From positions 8,527,517-8,564,987 of the forward strand of contig NW_002060947.1 in the NCBI RefSeq assembly GCF_000150275.1: 37,471 bases of DNA, in the 5' to 3' direction. Shown here piece after piece: positions 1 to 12,691 of the stretch. Source of the stretch: Trichoplax adhaerens (taxonomy: Eukaryota; Placozoa; Uniplacotomia; Trichoplacea; Trichoplacidae). The position numbers and the translations under genes are program-made. Positions within the stretch are counted from its first letter, which is position 1, and each line of letters opens with the position of its first letter. The notes below the pieces were generated by a model that was not told the DNA's origin, made no database searches, and was given only the letters and a program-made list of their open reading frames with translations.

Positions 1-119
1 TTATTAAACTTTTGATAGAATTAAGACAATTTTGAACGTAAACACTGATGTCTAGGATAGCCTGTACCAATAATGTTTCGCTACATTCACTATTCGAACG
101 CGATACTATAGATGCTATT

Positions 120-358
120 TCAAAATCATTCAGATGCTTCAGATGCTTGCTATTACTTTATAACAAAATAGAGAGCTGACGATATCAACATTCTAGAGTA
201 AATTGGTTACAGTATATTTAAAAACCATTTAGATGTATTGTTCTGTTTTATAACAAAACGAAGAGTTGGCGAAATCATCATTCAATAGTAATTGATAGAC
301 TGTATTCTAAACAATTCATACCTAAATTTTTATTTTATAACAAAATGGAGAACTGGCT
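120..358. repeat. tandem repeat, about 88-base unit, about 3 copies
   Basis: The core TTTATAACAAAA plus a variant of GAGAGCTGACGA recurs with core starts at 157, 247 and 334, giving periods of 90 and 87. Between cores, CATTTAGATG-like strings are partly shared between the first two units. The copies have diverged, so it is an old minisatellite or local duplication. A short minus-strand open frame (338-448) overlaps the last unit. Confidence 0.75.
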
Positions 359-2444
359 TGTCACAACCCTCACTTGTGGCAAAGAAAAGTAAAGAACTCT
401 AGTGTAGTTACTTAAAACTTGGGCTATTTCTCCCAGTACTTTCAGTTTCTATGAGAGAAGTATTTGAGAACTCGATTTCTCGGCTGATCTCCACAGACAA
501 CTGACTAATTATTACACTATTCTTCACGATATGAGTCTTGCCGTTTCTTGAGCAATTACTTACTTTATTCTACAAACACACGCGCTTAAATAGGTTTCTA
601 CAGTGAATTCCAATATTAACGAGTGAGAATTCATGCTTTACAAGTTACATTAATTAGTATAATACCATTACTAAATATACATGTCGATATTCTCAGACTT
701 AGATAGCTACAAGCTATCAGGTGTTAAGACGCTTAGCCTTCGTCCATATACAGCTCAATTTTTAGAGATTAACACACCTTATAAACCTACAGTAAATTAA
801 CTGCTAACAACTTCTATTTTTATCTCATTTCTACCATCCTATTATCAGCTACAAGCGCATTAAAACATAGCACATAACCTTATCTTATCTATTCATAAGC
901 ATTCATTAATTTACAGTTACTTAATTAGTAACGGCGTACCGTGACATGGCTACATCAACATTTAAAAGTACGGTAGTCAGCATCTCTATGCTCAAAATAA
1001 ATAAGCAAACCAATAAAATTGAGAACGTATTACAGGCGCTTAATCACTCATTCAATCATTTATTCTGTGCATTCTTATAAAAAATGTAGAATGTAATCTT
1101 GTCTAATGGTCTACAGCGGTCGTTTAGATATTACCCAAATAAATTAAGTGATATTGATTTCTTGATACCAAAAACAAGACCTTTTCCAATATTGAGTACT
1201 ATTCATGAATTACTTTAGGAAAAATTAGTCAAGCTAGTAAACAGAAGATGAATTATAATTAACCAAGAAACATTAATCAACCTATTAAGTAGAAAACGAA
1301 ATATAGTGATCATAGGAAGAAATAGGATACGACGGAACATAAACATTATCAAATGAAAAAGATTTATATTAATTTTACAGCTGGGCAAGACAGTATCTAT
1401 AGACATTATAGATAACATTCAGAACTGATCAATTTACAAATGACAATAAGAATATTGATTATCAGCTCAACACATGATGATATAAGTTCAAAGATAACTG
1501 CTACTACAGCACTCTATAATAAAATTTAAGATCAAACTAAGTTAGATCACATTTATTATGCAGAAATTACGATCGTTTAGTAACTGGCCAATTTTTCATC
1601 TTACTTTTGTTCTAGCATTTTAAGAATAAAATAATTTATACAATGCACTTATTTAAGGCGGAGTAACAGATTTATTGAGAAATATGAGAACAAGCAAACT
1701 ACATATGCGGGCATGTGCGGGCTTTATCTTACTCAAATCTGATAAAGTAGATAACCAGAGGATCAATAGCATGGGTGGAGATTAAAGGAAGGTTTATATC
1801 TATCATCGTTGACGTGAGTAAATGTAAATAACTTTCCATTTTACATCTGATAAATTATTCAGTTAAGCATCTGATAGATAGACATAATGTAATAAATATC
1901 ACTAATTCAGACACAATCGATAGACTACAGGATGTACGCCATCACCAAGAGAAATTTTAATTACAGATAAATTACTACTCAAACTCTATTCAAATCGACC
2001 TGATGCAGTAAGAAAGCTCCTTACAAGCTAAAGTTTAAGTAAAATATTCTTACAGTAACATATAACTTTAATTTTAGAACTGTAAATAACCATAATCCAT
2101 TTCCATGTGACGCACTATAAATAATTATTTGTAAGATATCTAGGAGTAGACAGATCCATTGGTCTGATTTGCATGAGTAAATAAATAATTAGATTAACCC
2201 CAACCAATTTAGTATCCTCAAATACAAAAAAATGTTTATAACGTCTAAAAGATTAATACAGGAGTTGAAAGTACCAATAATTCCAACTCATACTAGAGTA
2301 AATCTGCATCTAAATGTATTCAGAACTGAAACTAGTTGTTTGTCACTATTAATCATTCCAGTATAAATTTCTGCAATATAATTATGAGTTCAAGCAGCCA
2401 TTAACCACGAAAACAAAATATGCAAGAGTTTAAAAAAATAAATT

Positions 2445-2924
2445 TTATACTCCTCTTTTTCCAATTTTGACCTGATTATGAAAAAAGAAAGTTATGATTT
2501 CATAAAAATTTATCAACACTATATACCCATGTTTAATATTCATAAAGAAAAGTAATATAAATATCAATAATGTTGTAGCTGTCAACGCGGAACAAATCGG
2601 TAGCATTGCACCAAATATCGTAAAGAAAGGTACTTGTCGATAAGATGACCATTTAAATTTCCACGTTAACTTATTACGTCTGATTTTCATCCAAATGCTA
2701 TAATTATTGTTCTGAATAAGAATAATTATTTTTTTATATTTAATATAAGCCAACTTGATCGACATATCAATAATAATTCGCGTAAATTCAAATCTATTAT
2801 GAAAAAGAAAAATGGACGAAAGAAAGAATTGATTACTATTATTGTGATATTGAAAAAAAATTCGCGACATAAGACTTGAAATGATGCAATATTCAATATT
2901 CTCCATATGCAATGTACGTCGCAT
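2445..2924 (-). CDS. hypothetical membrane protein ORF, 159 aa
   Basis: An ATG-initiated frame of 159 codons and the longest open frame here that is not a receptor. At about 67% A+T, I roughly estimate fewer than 0.1 such frames by chance in the window, so it deserves listing. The sequence is rich in Ile, Phe and Asn. A basic strip (KIRRNKLTWKFKW, about 80-92) precedes a strongly hydrophobic segment about 99-129 (FFTIFGAMLPICSALTATT and onward) that could be one or two membrane passes, followed by a basic end (KIGKRGV). I do not recognise a family, and the receptor motifs (DRY, NPxxY, CxNxTNIW) are absent. It could be an exon, a relic or a chance frame in locally biased sequence. It has the same strand as the receptors. 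Confidence 0.3.
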   Translation of the reverse strand: MRRTLHMENIEYCIISSLMSRIFFQYHNNSNQFFLSSIFLFHNRFEFTRIIIDMSIKLAYIKYKKIIILIQNNNYSIWMKIRRNKLTWKFKWSSYRQVPFFTIFGAMLPICSALTATTLLIFILLFFMNIKHGYIVLINFYEIITFFFHNQVKIGKRGV

Positions 2925-4625
2925 GCAACTTTTATTAGTAAATAGAATATAGAAAAAGGAAGATTTCTGTTTTTACTGTACTTAAGGAACAATATATTGC
3001 AGTGCAAGCCGATAAAAAGCGTATATAATAATTATTATACCGTAGGTTAGTATAAATTCATAGCTCGTATGTAGGTAGATACTCGAGCAATAGTCTTATA
3101 TATCCAATTTGAAATACCATCATGATTAAATACTACCAAGTGAGTGTAATGAGGGTCTAAAGTATATTTACTGCCATTAATTTCTGTCTTTGCTATATCC
3201 GAAGTCGTCCCATTGTTAATTTGAAGACCAAGTCTAATAAAAGGTTATCAATTTATTTCTCTCTTTATCGCATCCTTTCTTTTCTTATCATTAGCGATTA
3301 TTACATTGACAGCCTGTATCTAAGACATGTCTGGAGCTATTATAATTCGTAAAAAATAATAATCATGAATTTTTCGCTACCGATTTTGCGATCACGAACA
3401 TATCTATAGGGAAAGTTGGCGTTATATTCATATTTCAATCCTGTATATTCTTTATTTTATGGTGGACTCGCCGAGCTCGTAGTCACCATACGGAGCTATT
3501 ATTCGATTGAAAGAACAGCAGTTTGATCGGTCTTATATTTACTTTTGTAGTGTATTTGGATTGTACTGTAACTGTAGTCTACTCTTAAATATAGACATTT
3601 TGTATTGCTATCAGATACAGACACATTTAGAGTCTGTTCGCTCTACATTCAAATATGGCTTACTACATTTAGTTATTACAGTCTACACTATTTTCTACGA
3701 TCATCTGCTATTCTATAACCAGTTATGGTATATGTTGTATCTAATCCTACAATCATGTTCTCTGCATGTGTTCTAATGCCATAGCTATAAATACCGCCGT
3801 TTTCTACCTTAGATTTCTTTAGTTGCATTATTAATCACAGTTAGTATTCATATTTTACTCACAGCAGCCACAACGCTGATCTACCGTAATTATTACATTG
3901 TACCTAACTACTATCTACAATAAAGTATCCTCTCTTCTTAAGCTCCTTGCGCAATTCTCTGCTTGGCAACTAAAACCTCATTATCTAACTCTTCGAACCC
4001 ACCATCACAACTTTGTTCGAAAAATAAATATCGGTAGTCTCAGAAGGACTTTAAGACTTTTTCCAATAAGACATTTTGAAGGAGATAATAGCTTTAATTG
4101 GAAACCCGATAATAGATATTCTGGAAAAATTGTATAAATTAAAATACAATTACAATAAGATTTTAATTTTGGGCAGTTTTAATTTTGACTAGCAATTTAG
4201 CAAAAACTAATAACTATAATGCTGTAACCATGACACAAAGATAAAAAATAGAATAATTAATAAAGGAGATAGTAAGTCTAGAAACTTAGCAAACCTTGAA
4301 TCAAACATGTTCTACTACATTACTTCGTTATATAATCCAAATCCCAATGCAGATTTCTTTCGATACACCAAGCCGTTCTATCATAATGCCTTCCATATAA
4401 ATATACGGCTAACCTGGTAAATAGTAACTTATGCATTGCGTATTAAATATCCAAATTGTTTTTCAATAATAAATTATTCATAATTTTGAATTATAAAATC
4501 TCTTATAAATCAATTGACTCTTAATGTGAGGAGGATTAGAGGTAAAATAGATTAAGTCCAAAGGTCTAAGAAAAAAGTGTCTTGAAGGATGTATCAGAAT
4601 ACGGCTTTCCAATATTATATATCTT

Positions 4626-5639
4626 TTAATTGTACTTCGCTGGGTATTGCCTCTTCAAATTGCAACATTTGAGTTCTAGTCTTCGCGATAAAAGCAACAT
4701 GTAGCATATAGGATTTAGAGAGGAATTAACATAAAGTAGGAAATGTCCTATAATAGCAATTTGATGACCACTATTAGTTGATAGAAATGCAAATTTAAAC
4801 CTACTGGCAATGTAAATTAGAAATCCTGGTAGCCAGCTTACTAGATTCATCACAACAATTATTCCTGTTATAATACATAAACGACTTTCGATGTTTCTAT
4901 GGTTCGAATTCCTATTTGTAGAAACGTGAATAACTCGGTGTCGAACCATTCGAACTTGTGCAATAATAGCTAGATATAAAGTTATTGTAACTAAATACAC
5001 GATGATTAAGATGCCAAATCCATACGCAGCAGTAGTTCTATGTACTGATTCATAAGGATCTATAAAGTAGCAAACATGGACAAAATGCTTGGCTGTAAAT
5101 GGATTGTATAATGATACTGCAGTAGTACTGGTCGCTATCGTGCTCATTAAAATAAGAGACCATGAAATTGTCATCACTAATTTGACACGAAATAATGTAA
5201 AACGGTACGAACTGTAGGGCTTGACAATACTTGTATACCGATCAAATGATATATACAGCGAGATAAACGCAGGCAAAGCGACTGCCATGTTTGCTAGATA
5301 GCGCGCTATTGTACAAGCAGGATCTTTTACCCAAATATTTGTTATATTAATACAACCATTAAATAAATAGCAATTAAAGATGTGGGCATGATAATTAGCG
5401 TAGTAACGATCAGCACAAGCCATAATTACAAGATAACAACAGCCAAATAGATCAGCTATCGCTAAATTGGTAATTAAAAATGCGTGTACTTTTCTAATTC
5501 GAAGATTTTTGTAACCATTATGTCTATACATTCTTATTGAGTTAAAAATCATATAAAAATTGGCTATAAACCCTGCTATTCCAAAAACCCAGCAAATAAG
5601 AATAGCAAGGATATTATCTTGTAGAATTCCTACCAACAT
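4626..5639 (-). CDS. intact single-exon class A GPCR, LGR-like, LRR-less (receptor copy 1)
   Basis: Predicted plasma-membrane G-protein-coupled receptor of 337 aa. The start is the ATG at 5639. The frame stays open about 10 codons further, but without an ATG, and this ATG aligns with the start of the other copies (M-x-x-G-I-L-Q-D-N). Visible landmarks are TM1 about 10-33, the TM2 motif NLAIAD with Asp63, TM3 Cys109, DRY 133-135, ECL2 Cys190, TM6 SWLP with Trp269, and TM7 NPICY 309-313, followed by a tail of about 24 residues. ECL1 carries extra cysteines (90, 96) and the sequon Asn98-Ile-Thr inside CINITNIW. The part like YLVIMACADRYY...YH resembles the TM2-ECL1 region of LGR receptors, but there is no LRR ectodomain and no signal peptide. 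A TATATAAA lies on the minus strand at 5942-5949, about 300 bases upstream (weak). G-protein coupling is inferred from the family; the ligand is unknown. Confidence 0.93.
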   Translation of the reverse strand: MLVGILQDNILAILICWVFGIAGFIANFYMIFNSIRMYRHNGYKNLRIRKVHAFLITNLAIADLFGCCYLVIMACADRYYANYHAHIFNCYLFNGCINITNIWVKDPACTIARYLANMAVALPAFISLYISFDRYTSIVKPYSSYRFTLFRVKLVMTISWSLILMSTIATSTTAVSLYNPFTAKHFVHVCYFIDPYESVHRTTAAYGFGILIIVYLVTITLYLAIIAQVRMVRHRVIHVSTNRNSNHRNIESRLCIITGIIVVMNLVSWLPGFLIYIASRFKFAFLSTNSGHQIAIIGHFLLYVNSSLNPICYMLLLSRRLELKCCNLKRQYPAKYN

Positions 5640-8600
5640 CTTAATGATATAAAATAATCCAGATAACAATCTTCATGCTTAAAGTGTTATTGACTCGATT
5701 AGTTTGACTTTCACCTTCATACAATTATAGTTTAAGACTGAATGGGACTATATGTCTAACTTTTAAGATATCTGATAAATTGTAAAGAACCATAGATATT
5801 AATTAAATTTCACAAAGTATTATAAAACTTTTCTGCATAATGTAACTTATTGTAACCTCTTTCAAGATTTATTCACTCGTCGTTAGAAAATGTAACTATT
5901 ACGTCCACCCGTCGAATCTATAACCCTGTCAAATACTTTCTTTTATATAAAGTAGGTATTGTTCTCATTAGAAAATAAGATCACTGTCAATTATTTCATC
6001 CAATATTGTTTTACAGCAATATCAAATATAATTGAATTGAGAAAGCTGACTTTAGATTAATATTATTAAATCAAGATTATTGCGGCATTGAAAATTTGGA
6101 TTTTCATTATAATACTAGACTAACCAATATATGACGGAAATAATTGCTACCTCTAATTTAAGCAATTACAATCGATCCATTTTGTTTTGAAATGCTAAAA
6201 ATAAGTCTAGAAGATTTTATCCGTGATAAAAAATATCTCTAGAAATAGAAACTACGGGCGCTAGAAATCTAAACTTGGTAAGACTTTTTAGTTTAATATT
6301 GATCTCTATAATATTTTATTAAACCTATTCGTAATGCTTTTAGATATAAAAGAAAAATAAAAACTGTCACTTCGAAGCCTGCATTAATATGGCTAAGAAT
6401 GCAGCAATTTAGGTATTTATGGTAACAATTTGATTAATAATTTATATAATAGGATCTGGTGCTGTTGCCATTTAAAGAGGGCGGTAGCGATAAATGGCGA
6501 ATTTACTGGTAATACAGGCAGTCCTTGCATTTTATAAAAAAAAACTTTTCTGTCACTTGACTGCAAAGACGTTAACGTAATCTTGTCTTTAATATTACGG
6601 TATTTACCACGAAGAATAGAAATTGCGTTATTTAGTTATCATTTATGGCCTTACGCAAAGGATTAACTTAAGTTAATAAGTTTTTAAATCACCTACGGAC
6701 TTACATAAATGTAGAATCAATCAATTCTTACCTGTACGATAATTAGCGTAATTTTAGGCCAATAAATACATTTCCTTAAAGATGTCCTGAATTTTATTGC
6801 ATATTCGAAATCTTAATCACTATTCTGAACATTAAGCTTAGTAATGTAAAATCGATGACGATAACTTCAAAATAAAGGAAATAACCTAAACAAGCAATGA
6901 GAAAGAAACAATAATGAATAGGAGCTCACTATTGCTAGGTATTATCGTTTCGTTTACCTTGTCTACTATTTATGTGCTGTCTGTAAGCTATAATTAATTA
7001 TAGGTAGTGCAAAGTTCATTTAGTCCTAGATCTACTTTTCTCATCCTGCTATGCACATACGTTGCATTCATTGAGGCTACACTATGGTACTTCTTAACTA
7101 GTTTCAATGATCATTCCTAGAATTTTTAGCTTCCAGCGTCCTTTAGGTGTATAAAAATACTTATGGCATATCGTAAGTATGGTAACATATCGATTTCTGA
7201 ATTAAAGCTAGTAATATCTTATCTCCTATAATTATAGCGTTGAGTTGGCTATTAAATTTGAGGAGTCTGGAATCCTTAGAAAAAATCTAAAACAGTATTT
7301 ACTCTATCTCTTACATAGTTAGTTAGGCTAATTGTGCTAATGTTCTTGAACTTATAATAATCTTTTATTTAAGCACAAACATCTGCTCTTGCATTCCATC
7401 TGTAAAATCTTACTCTAAATTGCGGATGTTTTTGAGCAGGTATCGTTGTATCTGATTATATTCTCGATAGCCTTTGAGAAAGCTCTTTAAATTTTGTATT
7501 TACAGTACCTATCCAGTTCATTATCCAAGCCCTGCAACATCTACAATAGTTAATTAATACCGTCTTTTTCTCTAACTTGATACTTCCTGTAAAAGTTTCA
7601 AAACTATGCATCTTACATATTGAATCTTGTGTTGCAAATAAGGCTAGTAATTTAAGGTATTTATTACAATTGAGATTATGTTACAGTCTTATAATTTAAA
7701 TTAAATAAACTTTCGGTAGTAAACCATACTATAAACGTCAGTCTTGACAAAGGATACAGTAAAGTGAAGTATTCTGCTGTTAAAAGTTGCTGCTATCAAC
7801 TACTATTCTAGTTTCGGCCTAGAATTACTTTTCTTGACTGCAGTTACACCGACAAACTTCACGACATAGTGCTACTTTTGCTTTATTCGGACTAGTACGA
7901 CCAATTCTATTTACTCGCGGAAACTACAAAATTACTAACTAACGACCAACATTCGCAACTAAAATTAAAAAAAATTTAGTCGACCTAACCTATATACAAT
8001 GGGCAGAAATCGACTACGCAGAAATCAACTACGACAAATACTTAGCCGATACAGCTACTCATAGTATATTTACGACAAGACAAAAACTCTAAGAAATGAT
8101 CCAGTACAAAAATTTTTATTCCTGTGTTATAGTATCTTTTACCGTGATGAGTTAGATTAGCTAATTAGCTATTTTTGTTTATTAGAAATTGAGATGTTTA
8201 CGTGGTAGTAAATTGTGTTTTGGTGCTTATTAGTAAGGGAGTTGAGCAACTGCTCTTGTTTATTCCTGGTTACTTATTAAACTGACTAGGAGTATAGACT
8301 AGGATAATATAAATGTGGATGCTATGCTCATCTCTGTGTTAGAGGATTTTTACGTTAACAGAACTTATAGTTGAGTTATAAGACTATTACCGTATAGCAG
8401 ATTACAGTCGTGGAATCTTCTGTGTGAGATTCAGAGTAAATAGCAAATATCTTAGAAAGTATATGAAGTCTTTAGAAGGTGTAATATAAGGTAGAGTGGT
8501 GTAGATAAGAATAAAGTGTACTGATAGTAATCTTAAGTGAAAGCCTTTGTCTTATTTGTATGTATTAACAGTTTACCCAATGTCGGTTACGGAAGTACTG

Positions 8601-11089
8601 TTCCAACCTTGAGAAGCTCTGGGTATCGCCCATCTAGCGTAGGGGTTTAACTGTACTTAGTAAAAGTTTTACACAGTTTTAGTAGAGAAGGTTTAGTGTC
8701 ACAAAGGAGGTTGTGGTATGCTAACAATATTTTGGAGTAAACTTCTGACACTGATCTAGGATGAAATTTGAACAAGATAAAGTGGAAATTAGTTCTCTTC
8801 ATGCGGTTCATTATAGCAATATAAATTGTATGTTGCTAGACTCTAAATATACTAGGAAAAACGGTTAGCTGACAAAATCTAACCTAACCAGAAATTTTTC
8901 AAATCGACTAGATATCATGCAAATTACCAGAATTCTGCATGTTGGTGGTGCTATAAATACGCGAAGCAATTTATATTTCGCTTTACACAGTAATTTGATC
9001 TAGAATGCAATGCTTGATAGAACGTGCATTTATTGTAGTGAAATTATCACAGATATTTACTGTGGAAGATGTCTTAAATCAAGGTTGAAGTAGGCTATAT
9101 ACCCTAGGAATTACTATTACTTGATTAATTAAGTCAATTAATTCTTACGTAATCGTTCCAAAATAGCCGTTAATCTTCTTCATTGTTGTGAATCTTTCGC
9201 AATGAATTTCGTTCACTAATAAATTAATTAAGAGGATTTCCTTCATCAATTCAGTGTCTGAAATAGGTTCTAAAATAATGGCAAGCTTCTGGTTATTTAT
9301 TTTCCCTAATTCATTAGGTTTTCTATTAAGAGCCAATGTCAGCTGGTAGAAATATATTATTTAAAAGGGAAAGACAAAAGGCAATGTAATTTGAATCACA
9401 TACGCTGAATATATAGTCACTAAAGCCAAAAAAGCTCCAGAACTGTAGTTATATACAAAATTTTAAGCTAAATTTCAATTTATGCATTGCTGCTGACTTA
9501 ATATATAAGATATGATTTAAGCTTGAAATGCTATTATAATGCATAATAGTCGATTAAAGATTGTATTATATGATACTGTCACAGCGCCGTTTGTAACGAT
9601 CGGATTCCCGTTCCACACTTATCCTACTCTCTTCTGTCATACAGTAAAACTGCCACCAGGCATCACTACTCGCTTTACTTCAGCGAAGGACCTCAGTCAA
9701 CAGTAAAGGCGGACTAGAAGCGTCTGGATAAATTTACTAAACTAACTTTATTAGGTCTCCGTATTTTTCTCCTCTCTAGCGAGGTAAATTACAACCTCTT
9801 ATATACTTGTATCAAAATCTACACCTTTTCAACCTGTTAATTATTCTTATACATAACTTAGTCTTTTCTATAACTTTGTAATCCTATTAATTACTATCGA
9901 ACAAATATGTGATAATTGATATTATGCGCTAATAATATTATAGCGCCAATTAACAACTTAAATCCGTTTAAGATCTAACAGATTCCCTACAAGTGTGACA
10001 ACCGCCATTTTGGTTATTACACGTCAGTGACAAAGTAGTCTACACACGCCAATCCTTGCGGAGAACGCCACTTACTAACTTAAAGAGGCGAGATTAGCTA
10101 TATCATCAAATAATTCAGTTCCAACGACCGAATACTATGGTATAATTATAGCGTCACAGATGATGTAGACGAGATAGTCAGAGATTTACTATCATTTATT
10201 ACTGAAGGAATCTTGGCACCCAAGATTATAGTCTTTACAATTAAATATCAATTGAAAAACTAGTTGACTATCTAACCGACTAACGAACTAAAAAGAAATC
10301 TTCAGGCTTCAGCCTTTTATAGTCTCGCCAGAAACTCCTGGTTAATTAGGACGAGCTTACGCATAGTAACATTGGCATATTAAGTACCTTACTTCTACAC
10401 ATTCGTTAATGGAAGTCCATTAACGATTGAACCTCACAATTTTAACAGATCATAATATTTATGATTATCTAAACGTAACCGTCTACTTCTACTTCAATAA
10501 CATTATCACATAATATCTTAAACCGTAACAGATACTTAGTAATTATTATTATTAGTAATAAACAGTAACGACTTCAGACTAGGGTTATTAGCTTTAGCCA
10601 GCAATTATAGAAGTGTAGCATTTATCAAAACAGTAATTAAGTTTTTAGTTGATACAATAGTTAACGCTAACTTTGTTCAATTTATACAATAGTCAACATA
10701 TCAAAGTCTATTTCCTAAATGTACTGGCTATAAACGGTATATCTTCGTATAATAATGAATCGAAGAGCACTTAATAATATTACACTATGCGATTTTTGGT
10801 TATTACTTTTTAATACATCGTAACCAGTCTTACAAAGCTCATATCCAGTTTTGGCTATGTTTAAACGCCTTTGCTGAGCGTTATGCACTTTAGTTAACTG
10901 TTTAGTCAATGTTTGCTATTTTCATGAAATGGCTACTCCTTTACCGATTTGAGACTTTAGTAACTGAAATATCGAGTTTAATTGTTCTTGTTTACGATAA
11001 CACTAGTGCACATATATTTCCCCAAAATTTCTTATTTTATATTTAAGGCTCAAAATATTCAATGTCTTTATATATTGTAGCTCCAAAAT

Positions 11090-11364
11090 ATGGCTAAGAT
11101 TAAGACTCAGAATANNNNNNNNNNNNNNNNNNNNNNNNNNNNNNNNNNNNNNNNNNNNNNNNNNCCTACTAGCAGACTACACAAAGACTTAAACGCCTCA
11201 TATTTTACGTTAAACACTAAATTTAAGAACCACTTTATTACACAATATACTGCTCTGATATACACCAATCACGAAATTTCAAATTTTAGAAATATAAAGG
11301 CTTTATTGAATCTTATACAAAAATTAACTACACATAGCTCTACTCTAGCCGAATACTACTACTA
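11090..11364 (+). CDS. ORF crossing the assembly gap, unknown
   Basis: An ATG frame (M-A-K-I-K-T-Q-N) enters the 50-N gap, and an open frame of about 66 codons leaves it to a TAA at 11362-11364. The gap length is a placeholder, so whether both sides belong to one frame is unknown. The right-hand part is polar, with Lys, Asn and Thr. No family is recognised. Confidence 0.12.
11115..11164. other. assembly gap (50 N)
   Basis: Exactly 50 unknown bases, a size typical of a fixed-length placeholder, so the true distance may differ. Confidence 0.98.
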
Positions 11365-12546
11365 AAGACTTCTACAACGAACTAACTGAATAATCTAAAG
11401 TTGCATGCTTTTATACTTTCCGTAGCATTCGCATCTACAATCCGGATGGCAACTTTTTACCTTATTTTACACATAGTTAAATTATTCTTAGTAACACTAT
11501 CCTACTGCGGACTATCATTAATCCAATATGGACACGACTACAGTACTTACGTAGACATTATTCACACCAGCCAAAGTACAATGAATTAACCTTATCCTAA
11601 TATATGATTTACAGTTCTACTTTTACCTATGGCCTTATTAGTAACTCAACACCTTACTGTATAAAGTCATCTGCACTCTAGCATAGAGTCTATATCACTA
11701 CAGACTATAGTTATAGCTACCAAATATCTCTTAGGATAAGTATTTATCGTACATTATACTAAACATGGCTAACAGTCACAATCACAATACTAGTTACATT
11801 ACAACTGCATTTATATATTCTTCCTCAATAGTTCATGAGTCATAGTTAGTACGATTAACTTTGGAATAATTTACTGAATTAGATATTAATGTTAGCTACT
11901 GCTCCCTCAATAAGACAACAGTATTTACGAACATAGACATCTGATGAATAATACAGGATAGTCAGATTACGATATTTCCTATCACGGAGCATTTCCACGA
12001 TAATTTACAATCTACTATAAGTAAGTTACAATTACAACGATTCGAACTGTATGTACATGATTTGCATTCCCTATTATAACTATTAATTTCGGTATGTGTA
12101 TATATTCACTGTCATAAAATGTCAGTGCTATATTAAAACACAGCATATCTAAATTAGAAGTTAACTAAATAAGGATAGGCTAACAGAATTATCCTAACAT
12201 AGATATTTCTACTCTAACACAGTATATAACAGTGTTACAGCAATGCACTAGTGTTATTAATGACTTCTATGTGGACGTGTATTGAATTTTAATTTGTATA
12301 AATTGTATAGAACTGTTATAAAACAGGCTAAATATATAAGTTAATTATCCAATTTATTCAAGTCTCTTTTTAATGTTCTTATGAGGAAAAGAAATCGGAT
12401 TTTTTTATCAGAAACATTGAAGAAATAAGCGTTACATTGAAAGTCAAGAATATGCTCTTAACTATTTGAGATACATTAGAGACTTGCTTTATTTTAGGAA
12501 CTCAAATTTTTAATTACAAGATTGCTAGGAGTACATACGCTACTTT

Positions 12547-12691
12547 TGCTATAATAATGAAGATAGTCAGACTAAAGCTACATAGCACTTAGTATTTGTC
12601 AGGCCAACCCATTTTATGCAATAAAGTGAAATTTATAAGAAACTGTATTTCTTATTTCATAATTTTGATAGCATTTTATCATACTCTAGTG
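12547..12691 (+). repeat. dispersed hairpin repeat R2, copy A
   Basis: Shares TTTTGCTATAATAA, GTCAGA, AATAAAGTGAAATTT, AGAAACTGT, TTCTT and TTTTGA with 21007-21143 in the same order. The inner part can fold (AAGAA against TTCTT). It could be the end of a small inverted-repeat element; no target duplication was identified. Confidence 0.6.

Larger units (their letters stand above)
1..4625. other. left intergenic region
   Basis: Apart from the tandem repeat at 120-358 and the 159-codon frame at 2445-2924, I see nothing I can support. The plus-strand frames at 3507-3776 and 3898-4137 are of chance length and have no recognised family. No receptor motifs were found on either strand. Confidence 0.5.

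Noticed and set aside
338-448. 37-codon minus-strand frame after an acceptor-like CTCTCATAG
   Set aside because: Too short, overlaps the tandem repeat, and has no family similarity.
3507-4137. Two plus-strand frames that might be one gene
   Set aside because: Different frames with several stops between them, no family similarity, and no ATG at the start of either.
4227-4237. ACCATGACACA also present at 16583 and 28812, with ATAGAATAA nearby in two cases
   Set aside because: Eleven-base matches are expected many times by chance in 37 kb, and the positions relative to the receptors are inconsistent.
4910-4925. GGTTCGAATTCC resembling a tRNA B box
   Set aside because: Lies inside the coding sequence of receptor copy 1, with no A box or cloverleaf around it.
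10404-10425. Perfect palindrome with 10-base arms CGTTAATGGA/TCCATTAACG
   Set aside because: Within chance expectation for this length and composition, with no terminator-like or element context.
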